A DNA stretch of 64,000 bases from Paenibacillus xylanexedens (lineage in GTDB: Bacteria > Bacillota > Bacilli > Paenibacillales > Paenibacillaceae). The notes beneath the pieces are model-generated. The model made no database searches, had not been told where the DNA came from, and saw only the letters and a program-made list of their open reading frames with translations. Of this stretch, positions 1-7,795 are shown piece after piece. Location of the stretch: assembly GCF_017874615.1 (NCBI RefSeq), contig NZ_JAGIKV010000001.1, forward strand, positions 310,001 to 374,000, read 5' to 3'. Position 1 is the stretch's first letter. Each line of letters opens with the position of its first letter. The translations under genes were made by a program, and so were the position numbers.

Positions 1-122
1 TCTTCCGTATTATTCACTGTTGGCTGTGCAGCAGGATTACTGTTCCCACAAGCCACAAGCGAGAATCCCATAAGTAAAACCAGGAGTGATGCACTGACTT
101 TCATTGTATTTCCTTTTCGCAT
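1..122 (-). CDS. lipoprotein, N-terminal part only (runs off left edge)
   Basis: Only the first 40 codons are inside the window. The start is ATG at 122, preceded on the minus strand by GGAGGTG at good spacing; a second ATG seven codons in is less well placed. The protein begins with a short basic stretch, a hydrophobic core and the lipobox SLVAC-G, then an N/P/Q/T-rich tether typical of Gram-positive extracytoplasmic lipoproteins. The mature domain is outside the window, so the function cannot be told; solute-binding proteins often look like this at the N-terminus. Confidence 0.75.
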   Translation of the reverse strand, partial: MRKGNTMKVSASLLVLLMGFSLVACGNSNPAAQPTVNNTE

Positions 123-264
123 ATGAACACCTCCGTTAGCTTATACGCAATGATGCTTGTCCATGTTGCTTCTCATCCATTGGCTTGGCTGTATACTAGT
201 ACTTACACGGGAGACAGGCAGCTCAATCATGCAAAATGTCTGAATGGTTGCTCAGATCCTCTGC

Positions 265-918
265 TCAGCTGGCCTGATCCATCTGTACCAGTTTGGCATT
301 GGCACCGTTAAATGCTTTGGTCTGGAGGTTAAATTGCTTTCGGAATTCAGCAAGCTTCGCATATTCGCTATTCCGTACCCGAATGGCTCGCTTAATCTTA
401 ACAAGATTAGGTTCTGCACTTTCTCTCATCAGATCATACAACTGCTCATCGGCACTCAGACTCAACTGATACGAAGCAACAAAATTTTCCAATGCACGTG
501 CTCTTGCTTCATATTGATCCAGCACCTTTTCAGCCTGTGCCAACGTTTCTTCTTTTTCAAATGATAGTTCCTTAAGGGAACTGCGCAGAGCCACCGTCTT
601 CTCGTTGGTCAGTTTCATGGCCTCTTCCGCCTGCTTCAACAACGTTCTTCGTTCATGAATATGACCTGCTGCCTGATCCAATAGTGCTTCGAGATCACTA
701 TTTTTGTTCTTGCCTTTGTCCAAAATAGACTTGTATAACTTCATATCTTCCTGCTCATGACTGGCCAGCGTCTTCAAACTCTGATCGATCTCCTGACCGC
801 TGAGCACCAATTGGTTTATCTGATTTGCCGCAGGCTCCTGCGGATCTCCACAACCACTCGCCAGCAGAATTAGCAATACACTGACTGCCGCAAGCGCCAC
901 TTTTTTACTCGTTAGCAC
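265..918 (-). CDS. YkyA-like cell-wall-associated lipoprotein
   Basis: A 217-residue protein starting at GTG 918 behind AGGAAGGA. The signal peptide ends in the lipobox LLASGC, so it should be lipid-anchored outside the membrane. The rest is almost wholly helical, charged and heptad-like (about residues 40-190: runs of E, K, Q, L with few G or P), matching the coiled-coil YkyA family of putative cell-wall-binding lipoproteins in size and arrangement. Biochemical function of that family is unknown to me. It reads the same way as the polysaccharide deacetylase 37 bp upstream, and both could act at the cell wall. Confidence 0.7.
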   Translation of the reverse strand: MLTSKKVALAAVSVLLILLASGCGDPQEPAANQINQLVLSGQEIDQSLKTLASHEQEDMKLYKSILDKGKNKNSDLEALLDQAAGHIHERRTLLKQAEEAMKLTNEKTVALRSSLKELSFEKEETLAQAEKVLDQYEARARALENFVASYQLSLSADEQLYDLMRESAEPNLVKIKRAIRVRNSEYAKLAEFRKQFNLQTKAFNGANAKLVQMDQAS

Positions 919-955
919 CCAAGTCCTTCCTCTCTTGCATCATCTTGTTGTTATA

Positions 956-1864
956 TTACAAGCGGGTATCTCCGCTAAAATTGGCTACCCAGTGTGCATC
1001 CGGATCGTATACTTCGAACTCGTAACCCCGATCTTCGAGTAACTTCAGAATGCGTGGTAAAGCCTGAACCGTCTGCTCCCGCTCATGCATCAGAATCACT
1101 TCCTTATCACGATGTACACTTTTGCTCACCCGGGCCACAATCTTGTCCGGCTGACCGGGAAGATTCCAATCGAGTGAATCTGTCGTCCAGTCCCACATTT
1201 TGAATCCAGCCGCCGCAATGTCACCTCTGAACTTTTCACCGATCTGTGGACTGCTGCCATAAGGTGCACGAATCAGATGAGGTGTAAAACCAATCAGGTC
1301 TTGCACCATCTTCTGCTCTTTCTTGAACTCTTTCACAAAGTTCGCAGAGCTGCCACTCTTATACAGCTTTTTATAGTTATGCGTCATGCTGTGAAGCCCA
1401 GGATAACTGCCTTCCTTCAACAGCCGTTTCACTGCTTCCGGATGCTGATTCAACTGACGTCCGATCATGAAAAAGGTAGCTTTCGCCTCATGCTGCTTCA
1501 ATATATCCAGCAGTTGTTCTGTATATTCAGTTGGCCCATCATCAAACGTTATGTAAGCCAATTTGCGAACCTGGCCCTGGAACCGTGCCGGCTCCTCCTT
1601 CGCATCAGGAGTAACTTGTATCATGCCAAGCTTGGCCGGCTGTTCGATTACAGTAATCGGAGGCGGCGCCACAACGCTTTTGATCCAATGCGTCATGCCA
1701 AAGAATACATATGTAATACCGGTAACGAACAGAACCAGGAGCATTAGAGCTATGATTACCCTTCCATACCGGATTTTTCTTCGTTTATGTGTTTTCGTGC
1801 GACTTGTGCTAGGCGGAATACTGCCACGTTCTCCCGCTCTCTCTTGTTGAACTCTCACTGTCAT
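956..1864 (-). CDS. membrane-anchored polysaccharide deacetylase (NodB domain)
   Basis: 302 residues from ATG 1864 (AGGAAG upstream). A basic cytoplasmic tail of about 30 residues leads into one transmembrane segment (about 35-57), then a NodB homology domain. The five family motifs are visible: TFDDGP (catalytic base and metal Asp), HSMTH (metal His pair), RAPYGS, DWTTDSLDW and ILMHE. Such enzymes remove N-acetyl groups from peptidoglycan or chitin-like sugars outside the cell. Bacillus relatives such as PdaA/PgdA are similar in build, but substrate cannot be assigned from motifs alone. It lies upstream of the YkyA-like gene, probably in the same transcript. Confidence 0.88.
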   Translation of the reverse strand: MTVRVQQERAGERGSIPPSTSRTKTHKRRKIRYGRVIIALMLLVLFVTGITYVFFGMTHWIKSVVAPPPITVIEQPAKLGMIQVTPDAKEEPARFQGQVRKLAYITFDDGPTEYTEQLLDILKQHEAKATFFMIGRQLNQHPEAVKRLLKEGSYPGLHSMTHNYKKLYKSGSSANFVKEFKKEQKMVQDLIGFTPHLIRAPYGSSPQIGEKFRGDIAAAGFKMWDWTTDSLDWNLPGQPDKIVARVSKSVHRDKEVILMHEREQTVQALPRILKLLEDRGYEFEVYDPDAHWVANFSGDTRL

Positions 1865-2086
1865 GCCACTTCCTTACTTTCATTTTTTCCCGATTATTGG
1901 TATATTATCTCGTTTCATGTCTCTATATAGAAGATTAATAGAAAAATGGATCGGGAGAATGACAGAATAGTTACAAGCCCGGTTACAATCTACTTATCTC
2001 TTCGTTCACTTTATCTTTCCTGCGGTTGTCTTCTCCTGTATAATGAAGTGATTTACGCTATCAGACTTCAAGAAGGAGCTACACCC

Positions 2087-3031
2087 ATGACAAGCTTGAA
2101 CCGTGCCGGCAGATCCATCTATCTGTTATTCTTTGTCGGCATTATTGCCATTTCTTTCTCTTCGATCTTTGTACGCTGGTCTACCGCAGATGTTGCGGTC
2201 ATTGCCATGTACCGTCTTTTTCTCACCAACCTGCTAATGCTTCCGTTTGTCTGGAAATACAGACATGAGATGATGCGTCTAAGCTTACGGCAGTGGGGCT
2301 TGCTGCTTGCATCCGGTGTGATGCTGGCCCTTCATTTTCTGCTCTGGATGGGTTCGCTACGGCTCACCAGTGTTGCCAGTTCCACAGTTATTCTCGCGCT
2401 GGAGCCTATACTGATTCTTGCCGGTTCGGTATGGCTGTTCAAAGCCAAAATTAACCGCATGATGATCATCGGCATGGGCATCGCCCTGCTTGGATCAATC
2501 GTCATTGGCGCAGGAGATTTCCAGTTGGCAGGTACTGCCCTGCAAGGTGATGTCCTGTCTTTACTTGGCACAATCGCAGTCGCCGTTCATATGCTGCTGG
2601 GTCAATTTTTGCGAGCGGGACTTAGTGCATTTTCGTATAACTTCTGGGTGTTCTTCGTGGCTGCTTGCACGCTGGCGGTATATAATCTGATCATGGGCCA
2701 TCCGTTCGGAGGTTACGCTGCATCAGAGTGGGGAATCTTCCTGCTGCTCGCCATTGTGCCAACGATCTTTGGACATTATCTCTTCAACTGGCTGCTTCAA
2801 TATATGAATGCCACAACGGTATCCATGGGCGTACTTGGGGAACCCGTATTCTCTTCATTACTGGCCTGGATGCTGCTCGGCGAATCCCTCAGTGCATTAC
2901 AGATGTCTGCCGGGGTCGTCATCATATTCGGGGTATGGATTTTCATTCGATATGGCAAAACCAAACCTCAGATTGCTTCAACAGAAGCTTCTGTTGCGGG
3001 AAAAGGGCCTATTGAACCTACAACGGTATAA
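2087..3031 (+). CDS. EamA/DMT-family transporter
   Basis: 314 residues, starting at ATG 2087 behind AAGGAG (2073-2078); an in-frame extension to 1946 lacks a ribosome site. Ten hydrophobic segments arranged as two five-helix EamA repeats are visible. Characteristic features are the SSIFVRWST start of repeat one and the GEPVFSSLLAWMLLGE motif near the end of repeat two, typical of drug/metabolite transporters. The exported substrate is not predictable. A TATAAT at 2039-2044 is a plausible -10 box in the divergent region shared with the deacetylase gene; the -35 is weak. Confidence 0.85.
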   Translation: MTSLNRAGRSIYLLFFVGIIAISFSSIFVRWSTADVAVIAMYRLFLTNLLMLPFVWKYRHEMMRLSLRQWGLLLASGVMLALHFLLWMGSLRLTSVASSTVILALEPILILAGSVWLFKAKINRMMIIGMGIALLGSIVIGAGDFQLAGTALQGDVLSLLGTIAVAVHMLLGQFLRAGLSAFSYNFWVFFVAACTLAVYNLIMGHPFGGYAASEWGIFLLLAIVPTIFGHYLFNWLLQYMNATTVSMGVLGEPVFSSLLAWMLLGESLSALQMSAGVVIIFGVWIFIRYGKTKPQIASTEASVAGKGPIEPTTV

Positions 3032-3094
3032 CGTATTTTTTCGTAAATCATAGTAATAAACGACTCTACCACTCTCATAAGGCGGTGTATTTTG

Positions 3095-3949
3095 ATGAAA
3101 AATATTGTATCCATGCGCTGGCTGCTCGCCAGAATGTATGAACCGGATGTCGTCATTGCAGATTGCCGATTCTTGCTCGGTCAGCCGGAGGCTGGAAGAC
3201 AAGCCTATGAAGCTGGACATATTCCAGGAGCTGTCTATCTCGATTTGGAAAAAGATCTTTCTTCTCCTGTGTCTGCGCACGGAGGACGTCACCCGCTTCC
3301 TGATCCGGCTGTGCTCGCAAGTCGTCTCTCCAAAGCTGGCATCGGCTCCAATAGTCGTATTGTTGCTTATGACGATCAAGGCGGAATGAATGCATCTCGG
3401 CTATGGTGGCTGCTTCGCTATATCGGTCATGAACAGGTGTATATCATGGACGAAGGTTTCTCTGCTTGGCAAAACGCCAAGTTCCCGGTGACCGTGGATG
3501 AGCCAGTTCAGATCCCGTCTTCCTTTGAGGTGAATGTGCAGCCAGCCATGCTGGCAAGTGTTGATGATGTTCAGCAGGCATCGGCAAGTGACAGTGCCGT
3601 ACTAATTGACTCCCGTGATGCTCGCCGTTATGCGGGTCTGGAGGAACCGATTGATGCCAAGGCCGGACATATTCCGGGTGCGGTGAATTATTTTTGGAAA
3701 GATGTGTTGGATTGGGATGGACGTTGGACAGATACTGGGGTGTTAGAAGAGCGTTTCAGTAAGCTGGACAAGGATGGTGCAATTATCGTGTATTGCGGTT
3801 CTGGCGTCTCGGCCTGCCCTAACGTGATTGCGCTGGAAGAAGCGGGTTTCTCGAATGTGAAGTTGTATTCTGGAAGCTGGAGCGACTGGATTAGCTATGA
3901 GGGGAATCCGGTGGCTACAGGTAATTCGGAAGCGGACAAAGACGTATAG
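3095..3949 (+). CDS. two-domain sulfurtransferase (rhodanese / 3-mercaptopyruvate type)
   Basis: 284 residues from ATG 3095, with AAGGCGG 8 bases upstream (a TTG at 3092 directly before is also possible). Two rhodanese domains: the N-terminal one has GHIPGAVYLDLEKDL but DDQGG in place of a catalytic Cys loop; the C-terminal one has GHIPGAVNYFWKD and the active loop CGSGVSA with its cysteine at about residue 236. This is the thiosulfate/3-mercaptopyruvate sulfurtransferase build, moving sulfane sulfur to thiol or cyanide acceptors in the cytoplasm. Its 3' end has two decayed copies further right, at 5938-6082 and 10822-10875. Confidence 0.88.
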   Translation: MKNIVSMRWLLARMYEPDVVIADCRFLLGQPEAGRQAYEAGHIPGAVYLDLEKDLSSPVSAHGGRHPLPDPAVLASRLSKAGIGSNSRIVAYDDQGGMNASRLWWLLRYIGHEQVYIMDEGFSAWQNAKFPVTVDEPVQIPSSFEVNVQPAMLASVDDVQQASASDSAVLIDSRDARRYAGLEEPIDAKAGHIPGAVNYFWKDVLDWDGRWTDTGVLEERFSKLDKDGAIIVYCGSGVSACPNVIALEEAGFSNVKLYSGSWSDWISYEGNPVATGNSEADKDV

Positions 3950-3966
3950 CAGCGTATTGATGTTGA

Positions 3967-4008
3967 ATACATCGCTAGGTGGCTTATCTGCCCCGGCGAT
4001 GTATTTTT
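3967..4008 (+). terminator. rho-independent terminator of the sulfurtransferase gene
   Basis: ATACATCGC and GCGATGTAT form a 9-bp stem around a GC-rich loop, followed by TTTTTCT. It sits 18 bp after the stop codon. Confidence 0.8.
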
Positions 4009-4035
4009 CTATGTTCGGAGTCATTCATGATGACA

Positions 4036-4069
4036 GAAAAACCGTGATGGACATCTGTCCACCACGGTT
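4036..4069 (-). terminator. terminator of the acetamidase gene
   Basis: On the minus strand AACCGTG and CACGGTT enclose TGGACA/TGTCCA, a long stem followed by TTTTTCTG. It lies about 20 bp past the stop of the acetamidase-like gene. Confidence 0.8.
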
Positions 4070-4087
4070 GAATAATGAAATCTATTA

Positions 4088-5644
4088 TTACTTTTTACTT
4101 AACGATACATTAGCTGTTAACGTCTTGTCGATCGTCGTCCAGTTGACATAAGCACCTAGTATTTCATTAATAACAGAAACCGGAACTACGGTTTCGCCAT
4201 TTAAAAGCTTAGGTACGTTACTATTGAACACTAGTTTATCGTTAATTGAATACACATCTGAACCAATTTGAGCACTTATATTTTTCGTACCTAATTTGAT
4301 TTGCGTTGTACGCGTCTTATTATCCCACACTACTGTACCGCCCAATAACTCCGAAATTGTTCGAATCGGTACGTAGAATTCATTGTTATGAACAACCGGT
4401 TTGATTAACGTACCACCTACGTTCATTGCAACGTCAACATGTTCAAGGAAATCGGTTTTTCGAATGAGTCCATGAACCCCTTTCGTTCGGTCTACGACCT
4501 GAGATACTTCATAATCCGTTGCGGCCGATAGGTACGCATATGCTACACTTCTATCCATATCAAGCTTATCGGATAAGAATTGAATCGATTCACGTACTGA
4601 TTCTTTCATGGCTTCATCCAAATCAGGGTCCAGTCCAATTGGAATCCAATAATCCTCTGTTTCAGCAAAGGGTTGCGTAAATTCTCCACTGTGTGGTAGT
4701 GATGGATCACCTTTCTTTAACACCGTTAAACGAACTGTCCCCCTTAAGGAAGCTTCCAATGCAGTTAACGCTACTTCCCCATCTCCTTGAGCAAAGTGTG
4801 GATCTCCAGTATAGAATAGCCCGCCTTTAACTTGAATCGGATAATAAATAGTTGCACCAACACCCAACTCATTAATATCCATATTCCCTCCTGTTTCAAT
4901 AGGTGGGATAGAACTTACAACTTCACTGGTATTTGGTGCAACCCCCATAACACCTAGAAACGGGTTAATTGGGAAACGTACATTTTTGCCAGCTTTTGTT
5001 GGTAATACTCCATACCAATTGCCGTTGATTTCTTCAATAGGCGTAAATATAGATACATTATTATATAATTCCGGTTTTGTTGCGCTAGCTCCCTCTTGTG
5101 GGCCTGTATTTTCTGGAAATTCGTTAGGAAGGGCCCCTTTACCATGGCGGTTAGAAATGACACCATATGGAACTCGAGTTTGCAACGAAAGGACTTCTAC
5201 TTTAAGAACATCTCCTGGCTCTGCTCCCTCAACCGCTACTGGCCCAGTGATAATATGAGGTCCGTCTTTTACATAATCATGCTTAATCTCAGAAGCCGCA
5301 ATCACCTTCGCATCATCCAATACTCCATCGGGTGAGATCCCGAATTTGCCGAAGTATTCCACTGGATTTCTCCCTTGATCCTCTATCAGTCCCTCATGCG
5401 ATACCGTATCAAATGTTACAGCACTTCCTGATGGTACAGTAAGAATCGGAGAGCTTTCTCGATTAGGCAGTGATCCCCAGCGAATGTTCTCAATCGCAGA
5501 CGTTACATAATAATCACCTTCTACCTTATCGATGGTTGTTGGTTGCAGTGGCATACTAAAGCCCACTGAAGGTAGAGCAAATGTAAACATACTTATAATC
5601 CCTACTGAAACTCCAAATTTCCTAATCGTTCGGTTAATAAACAT
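4088..5644 (-). CDS. secreted acetamidase/formamidase-family protein with C-terminal stalk domain
   Basis: 518 residues from ATG 5644 (GAGGGGG upstream). A signal peptide (about 1-31) precedes an FmdA/AmdA-like domain (about 35-395): IRWGSLPNRESSPILTVPSGSAVTFDTVSHEG, HIITGPVAVEGAEPGDVLKVEVL, PIQVKGGLFYTGDPHFAQGDGEV and an AYLSAATDYEVSQVVD segment are typical. Residues about 405-515 form a copper-amine-oxidase-like stalk domain (VPIRTISELLGG, VPVSVINEILGA), common in Paenibacillus wall or secreted proteins. The family hydrolyses formamide or short amides and is usually cytoplasmic, so export is unusual. It is isolated, with about 290 bp of AT-rich DNA upstream. Confidence 0.8.
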   Translation of the reverse strand: MFINRTIRKFGVSVGIISMFTFALPSVGFSMPLQPTTIDKVEGDYYVTSAIENIRWGSLPNRESSPILTVPSGSAVTFDTVSHEGLIEDQGRNPVEYFGKFGISPDGVLDDAKVIAASEIKHDYVKDGPHIITGPVAVEGAEPGDVLKVEVLSLQTRVPYGVISNRHGKGALPNEFPENTGPQEGASATKPELYNNVSIFTPIEEINGNWYGVLPTKAGKNVRFPINPFLGVMGVAPNTSEVVSSIPPIETGGNMDINELGVGATIYYPIQVKGGLFYTGDPHFAQGDGEVALTALEASLRGTVRLTVLKKGDPSLPHSGEFTQPFAETEDYWIPIGLDPDLDEAMKESVRESIQFLSDKLDMDRSVAYAYLSAATDYEVSQVVDRTKGVHGLIRKTDFLEHVDVAMNVGGTLIKPVVHNNEFYVPIRTISELLGGTVVWDNKTRTTQIKLGTKNISAQIGSDVYSINDKLVFNSNVPKLLNGETVVPVSVINEILGAYVNWTTIDKTLTANVSLSKK

Positions 5645-5937
5645 TATGTTCCCCCTCTATCCTATGTAATATTTTCTAACACAAATAAACACTAACATAT
5701 AAATAAATTTACAACAATATTTTTTTGTTAACAAAAATAACATAAATGAACTACATTCCAAGAATAAACTTATAAATATAAATAACATGTAAATATACTT
5801 ACCACAACTAGGTCATGTAAAACTTAAATACATTTAGTAAACTTAAGGAACCTTCTTCAGAGATTTGAACAAACGAAATTAAGTTACAGGAAAACTATGT
5901 ATGTCTTTGATTTTTATGAACCCGCCCCAGGAATACT

Positions 5938-6082
5938 ACTGCACTCCGGTTCAGGCTTAATCACCTGTCCACACGTGATTGCACTGGAAGAAGCGGGATA
6001 CTCAAATGTGAAGTTGTAATCCGGAAGTTGGAGTTACTGGATTAGTTATGAGGGGAATCCGGTGGCTATCGGGGAAAAATAA
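5938..6082 (+). pseudogene. decayed copy of the sulfurtransferase 3' end
   Basis: This stretch aligns with about 3790-3930, the last ~48 codons of the intact sulfurtransferase gene. Shared blocks include ACGTGATTGC, CTGGAAGAAGCGGG, AATGTGAAGTTGTA and GAGGGGAATCCGGTGGCTA. In-frame stops (for example TAA within TTGTAATCC) show that it is not translated as the enzyme. The 5' part of the gene is absent. It is followed by its own terminator. Confidence 0.8.
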
Positions 6083-6090
6083 AGACTAAG

Positions 6091-6124
6091 AGCCCACGTC
6101 AAACGTGGGCTTCTTTGTGTTTTC
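6091..6124 (+). terminator. terminator after the first sulfurtransferase relic
   Basis: AGCCCACGT and ACGTGGGCT form a perfect 9-bp stem with a 3-base loop, followed by TCTTTGTGTTTT. On the other strand it could also stop transcription from the immunity-like gene. Confidence 0.75.
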
Positions 6125-6143
6125 ATTATATTCATGTATTATT

Positions 6144-6731
6144 TTAGATGCTTACATTTCCGACCTCTGTAACGTTCAGATTCAGCCTATGTTTTCGGCA
6201 TACTTCGTAAAAATCTTTTGAAACAATGGGTTTGAAGATATTTATATAATCCAGCATAAAAAATTCATGCTCGCCAATTCGCTCTTCATGAAGGCAGATT
6301 CGAGATACAACTTTGACGATCTTACGTGGAGGTTGTTGTACAGATGCAGCAATGACCGCTTTGCGCCCATATTCCGAACGTTCATAATCAAAAACATCCA
6401 AACGATCAAGCTGATGTGCAGTCCAATAGGTTTTTTCAACCGCACGACCGTCGTGGTAACACACCGTTGTTGGAATAAACTGTGTATTCGTTTTCGTTTC
6501 CTCCAACAGCGTTTTAAAAAGATCTGATACGTGTCTCGTTCCTGTGATCGTCTCAAAATAATCTACGTTCAGGTTGCGTACCGTAGACACTAACTCAACC
6601 TCTGCCGTTGTCCCCTCAGGAAACGGATTCTCTATCGCCAAATAATTCATATCTAATTGGGGAGTGAAGGTTGTTCCGCCACTAATAAACCCTCTACGTG
6701 GATATTGAGATTCCAGAAAATAATAGTTCAA
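6144..6731 (-). CDS. immunity-protein-like protein (Imm11/Imm43 type suspected)
   Basis: About 195 residues if it starts at TTG 6731 behind AAAGGAG; the open frame extends to 6773 without a ribosome site. It is soluble, without signal peptide. The N-terminus MNYYFLESQYPRRGFISGG and the later ETITGTRHVSDLF, WTAHQLDRLDVFDYERSEY and FMLDYINIFKPIVSKDFYEVCRKHRLN segments resemble polymorphic-toxin immunity proteins of the Imm11/Imm43 groups as I recall them. No toxin gene is adjacent. It lies 68 bp downstream of the siderophore lipoprotein on the same strand and may share its transcript. Family assignment is tentative. Confidence 0.5.
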   Translation of the reverse strand: MNYYFLESQYPRRGFISGGTTFTPQLDMNYLAIENPFPEGTTAEVELVSTVRNLNVDYFETITGTRHVSDLFKTLLEETKTNTQFIPTTVCYHDGRAVEKTYWTAHQLDRLDVFDYERSEYGRKAVIAASVQQPPRKIVKVVSRICLHEERIGEHEFFMLDYINIFKPIVSKDFYEVCRKHRLNLNVTEVGNVSI

Positions 6732-6799
6732 AAGAATGATGTCTCCTTTCCAAATAAAGTGCCTTTCAATCAATTATACAGGTTAAGCGGCCCCTCCAA

Positions 6800-7795
6800 T
6801 TACTCCGCGGTTTTAAGCAAGTTATCCACAATAAAATCAAGCTGTTTGTCTAACGAATAAATATCATTGTAGAAAAATAAACCAAAGCTCATATCAATCA
6901 GACGTCCTTCTTTGACTGCGGGGATGTTATTCCAAATTGAATTGTCTGACAGATCAACCATTCCTTCAAAGGAAGAACGGAATATATAATCACCCACATA
7001 TTCAGGTAATACTTCATAAGAAACGTCCTTGCTTGTTGCATCGTTTCTTGCATTTTCAATTTCACGTTGCAAGACTTCAGGTGCTTTCATCCCTAAATAT
7101 TGATAAATAATCTGCGACCCCCGGCCATAGCCCAAGCCTGTCATTACAGCCATGGAACCTTTGTTGCTTTCCATAATTGTGACGGTTTTATCCAAGATAC
7201 CTGCTTGTTCAAGTTTTTCCTTGCTTTGCTCAACCTTTTTGTGAAGGTTATCTAACATCTCCTGAGCTTGTCCCTCTTTACCCAGAATTTCTCCAAGCAA
7301 ATTCATACGTTCTTCTACTGGCAGGTCATAAGGAATATATACTGTAGGGGCAATCATTTTAAGTCCTTCATATATTTCTTCATTGGTAACAATAATGAGA
7401 TCGGGATTAAGCGCAGTTACTGCTTCCGGGTCCGGATTAAATGCTCCTAATGAGGTGGCACCTTCCAGCTCGCTCGCAAAAGCCGCACCTTCTTCTACAG
7501 AAGAGATCCCCACAGGATTAACGCCTAAAGCAAGCAAATCACCCATTAAATACAGGACAACTACTCGTTGTGGATTAACCGGTACTTCAATATCCCCTTT
7601 TAAGGTGGTTACAGTCTTCATTTGAGATTGTGTATCTGTATGGTTAGCGTTGTTGGCCGCTACCTGATTCGTTGGCTTCTGAGAACCTTCATTGGCTGCA
7701 GGACTTCCTACCCCACCAGTTGAACAAGCGCTGAGCAATAGGGTTAAACAAAGTAATAATGTGATAGCCAAGGGTGTCTTTCTACTTCTGTACAT
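6800..7795 (-). CDS. iron-siderophore ABC transporter substrate-binding lipoprotein
   Basis: 331 residues from the internal ATG 7795, which has GAGGAGG 8 bases upstream and its own Fur-boxed promoter, so it should be made independently of the upstream AraC frame. Signal peptide and lipobox LLLSAC-S, Asn/Gln-rich tether, then a class III periplasmic-binding fold: VVVLYLMGDLLALGVNPVGIS, LNPDLIIVTNEEIYEGLKMIAPTVYI, SIWNNIPAVKEGRL. It would capture ferric siderophore outside the cell. No permease or ATPase is adjacent, so it must use a transporter encoded elsewhere, perhaps the FhuB-like one at 26-28 kb. Confidence 0.85.
   Translation of the reverse strand: MYRSRKTPLAITLLLCLTLLLSACSTGGVGSPAANEGSQKPTNQVAANNANHTDTQSQMKTVTTLKGDIEVPVNPQRVVVLYLMGDLLALGVNPVGISSVEEGAAFASELEGATSLGAFNPDPEAVTALNPDLIIVTNEEIYEGLKMIAPTVYIPYDLPVEERMNLLGEILGKEGQAQEMLDNLHKKVEQSKEKLEQAGILDKTVTIMESNKGSMAVMTGLGYGRGSQIIYQYLGMKAPEVLQREIENARNDATSKDVSYEVLPEYVGDYIFRSSFEGMVDLSDNSIWNNIPAVKEGRLIDMSFGLFFYNDIYSLDKQLDFIVDNLLKTAE

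Noticed and set aside
1946-2086. N-terminal extension of the EamA transporter to 1946
   Set aside because: No ribosome site, and the extension crosses the likely promoter; ATG 2087 has AAGGAG.
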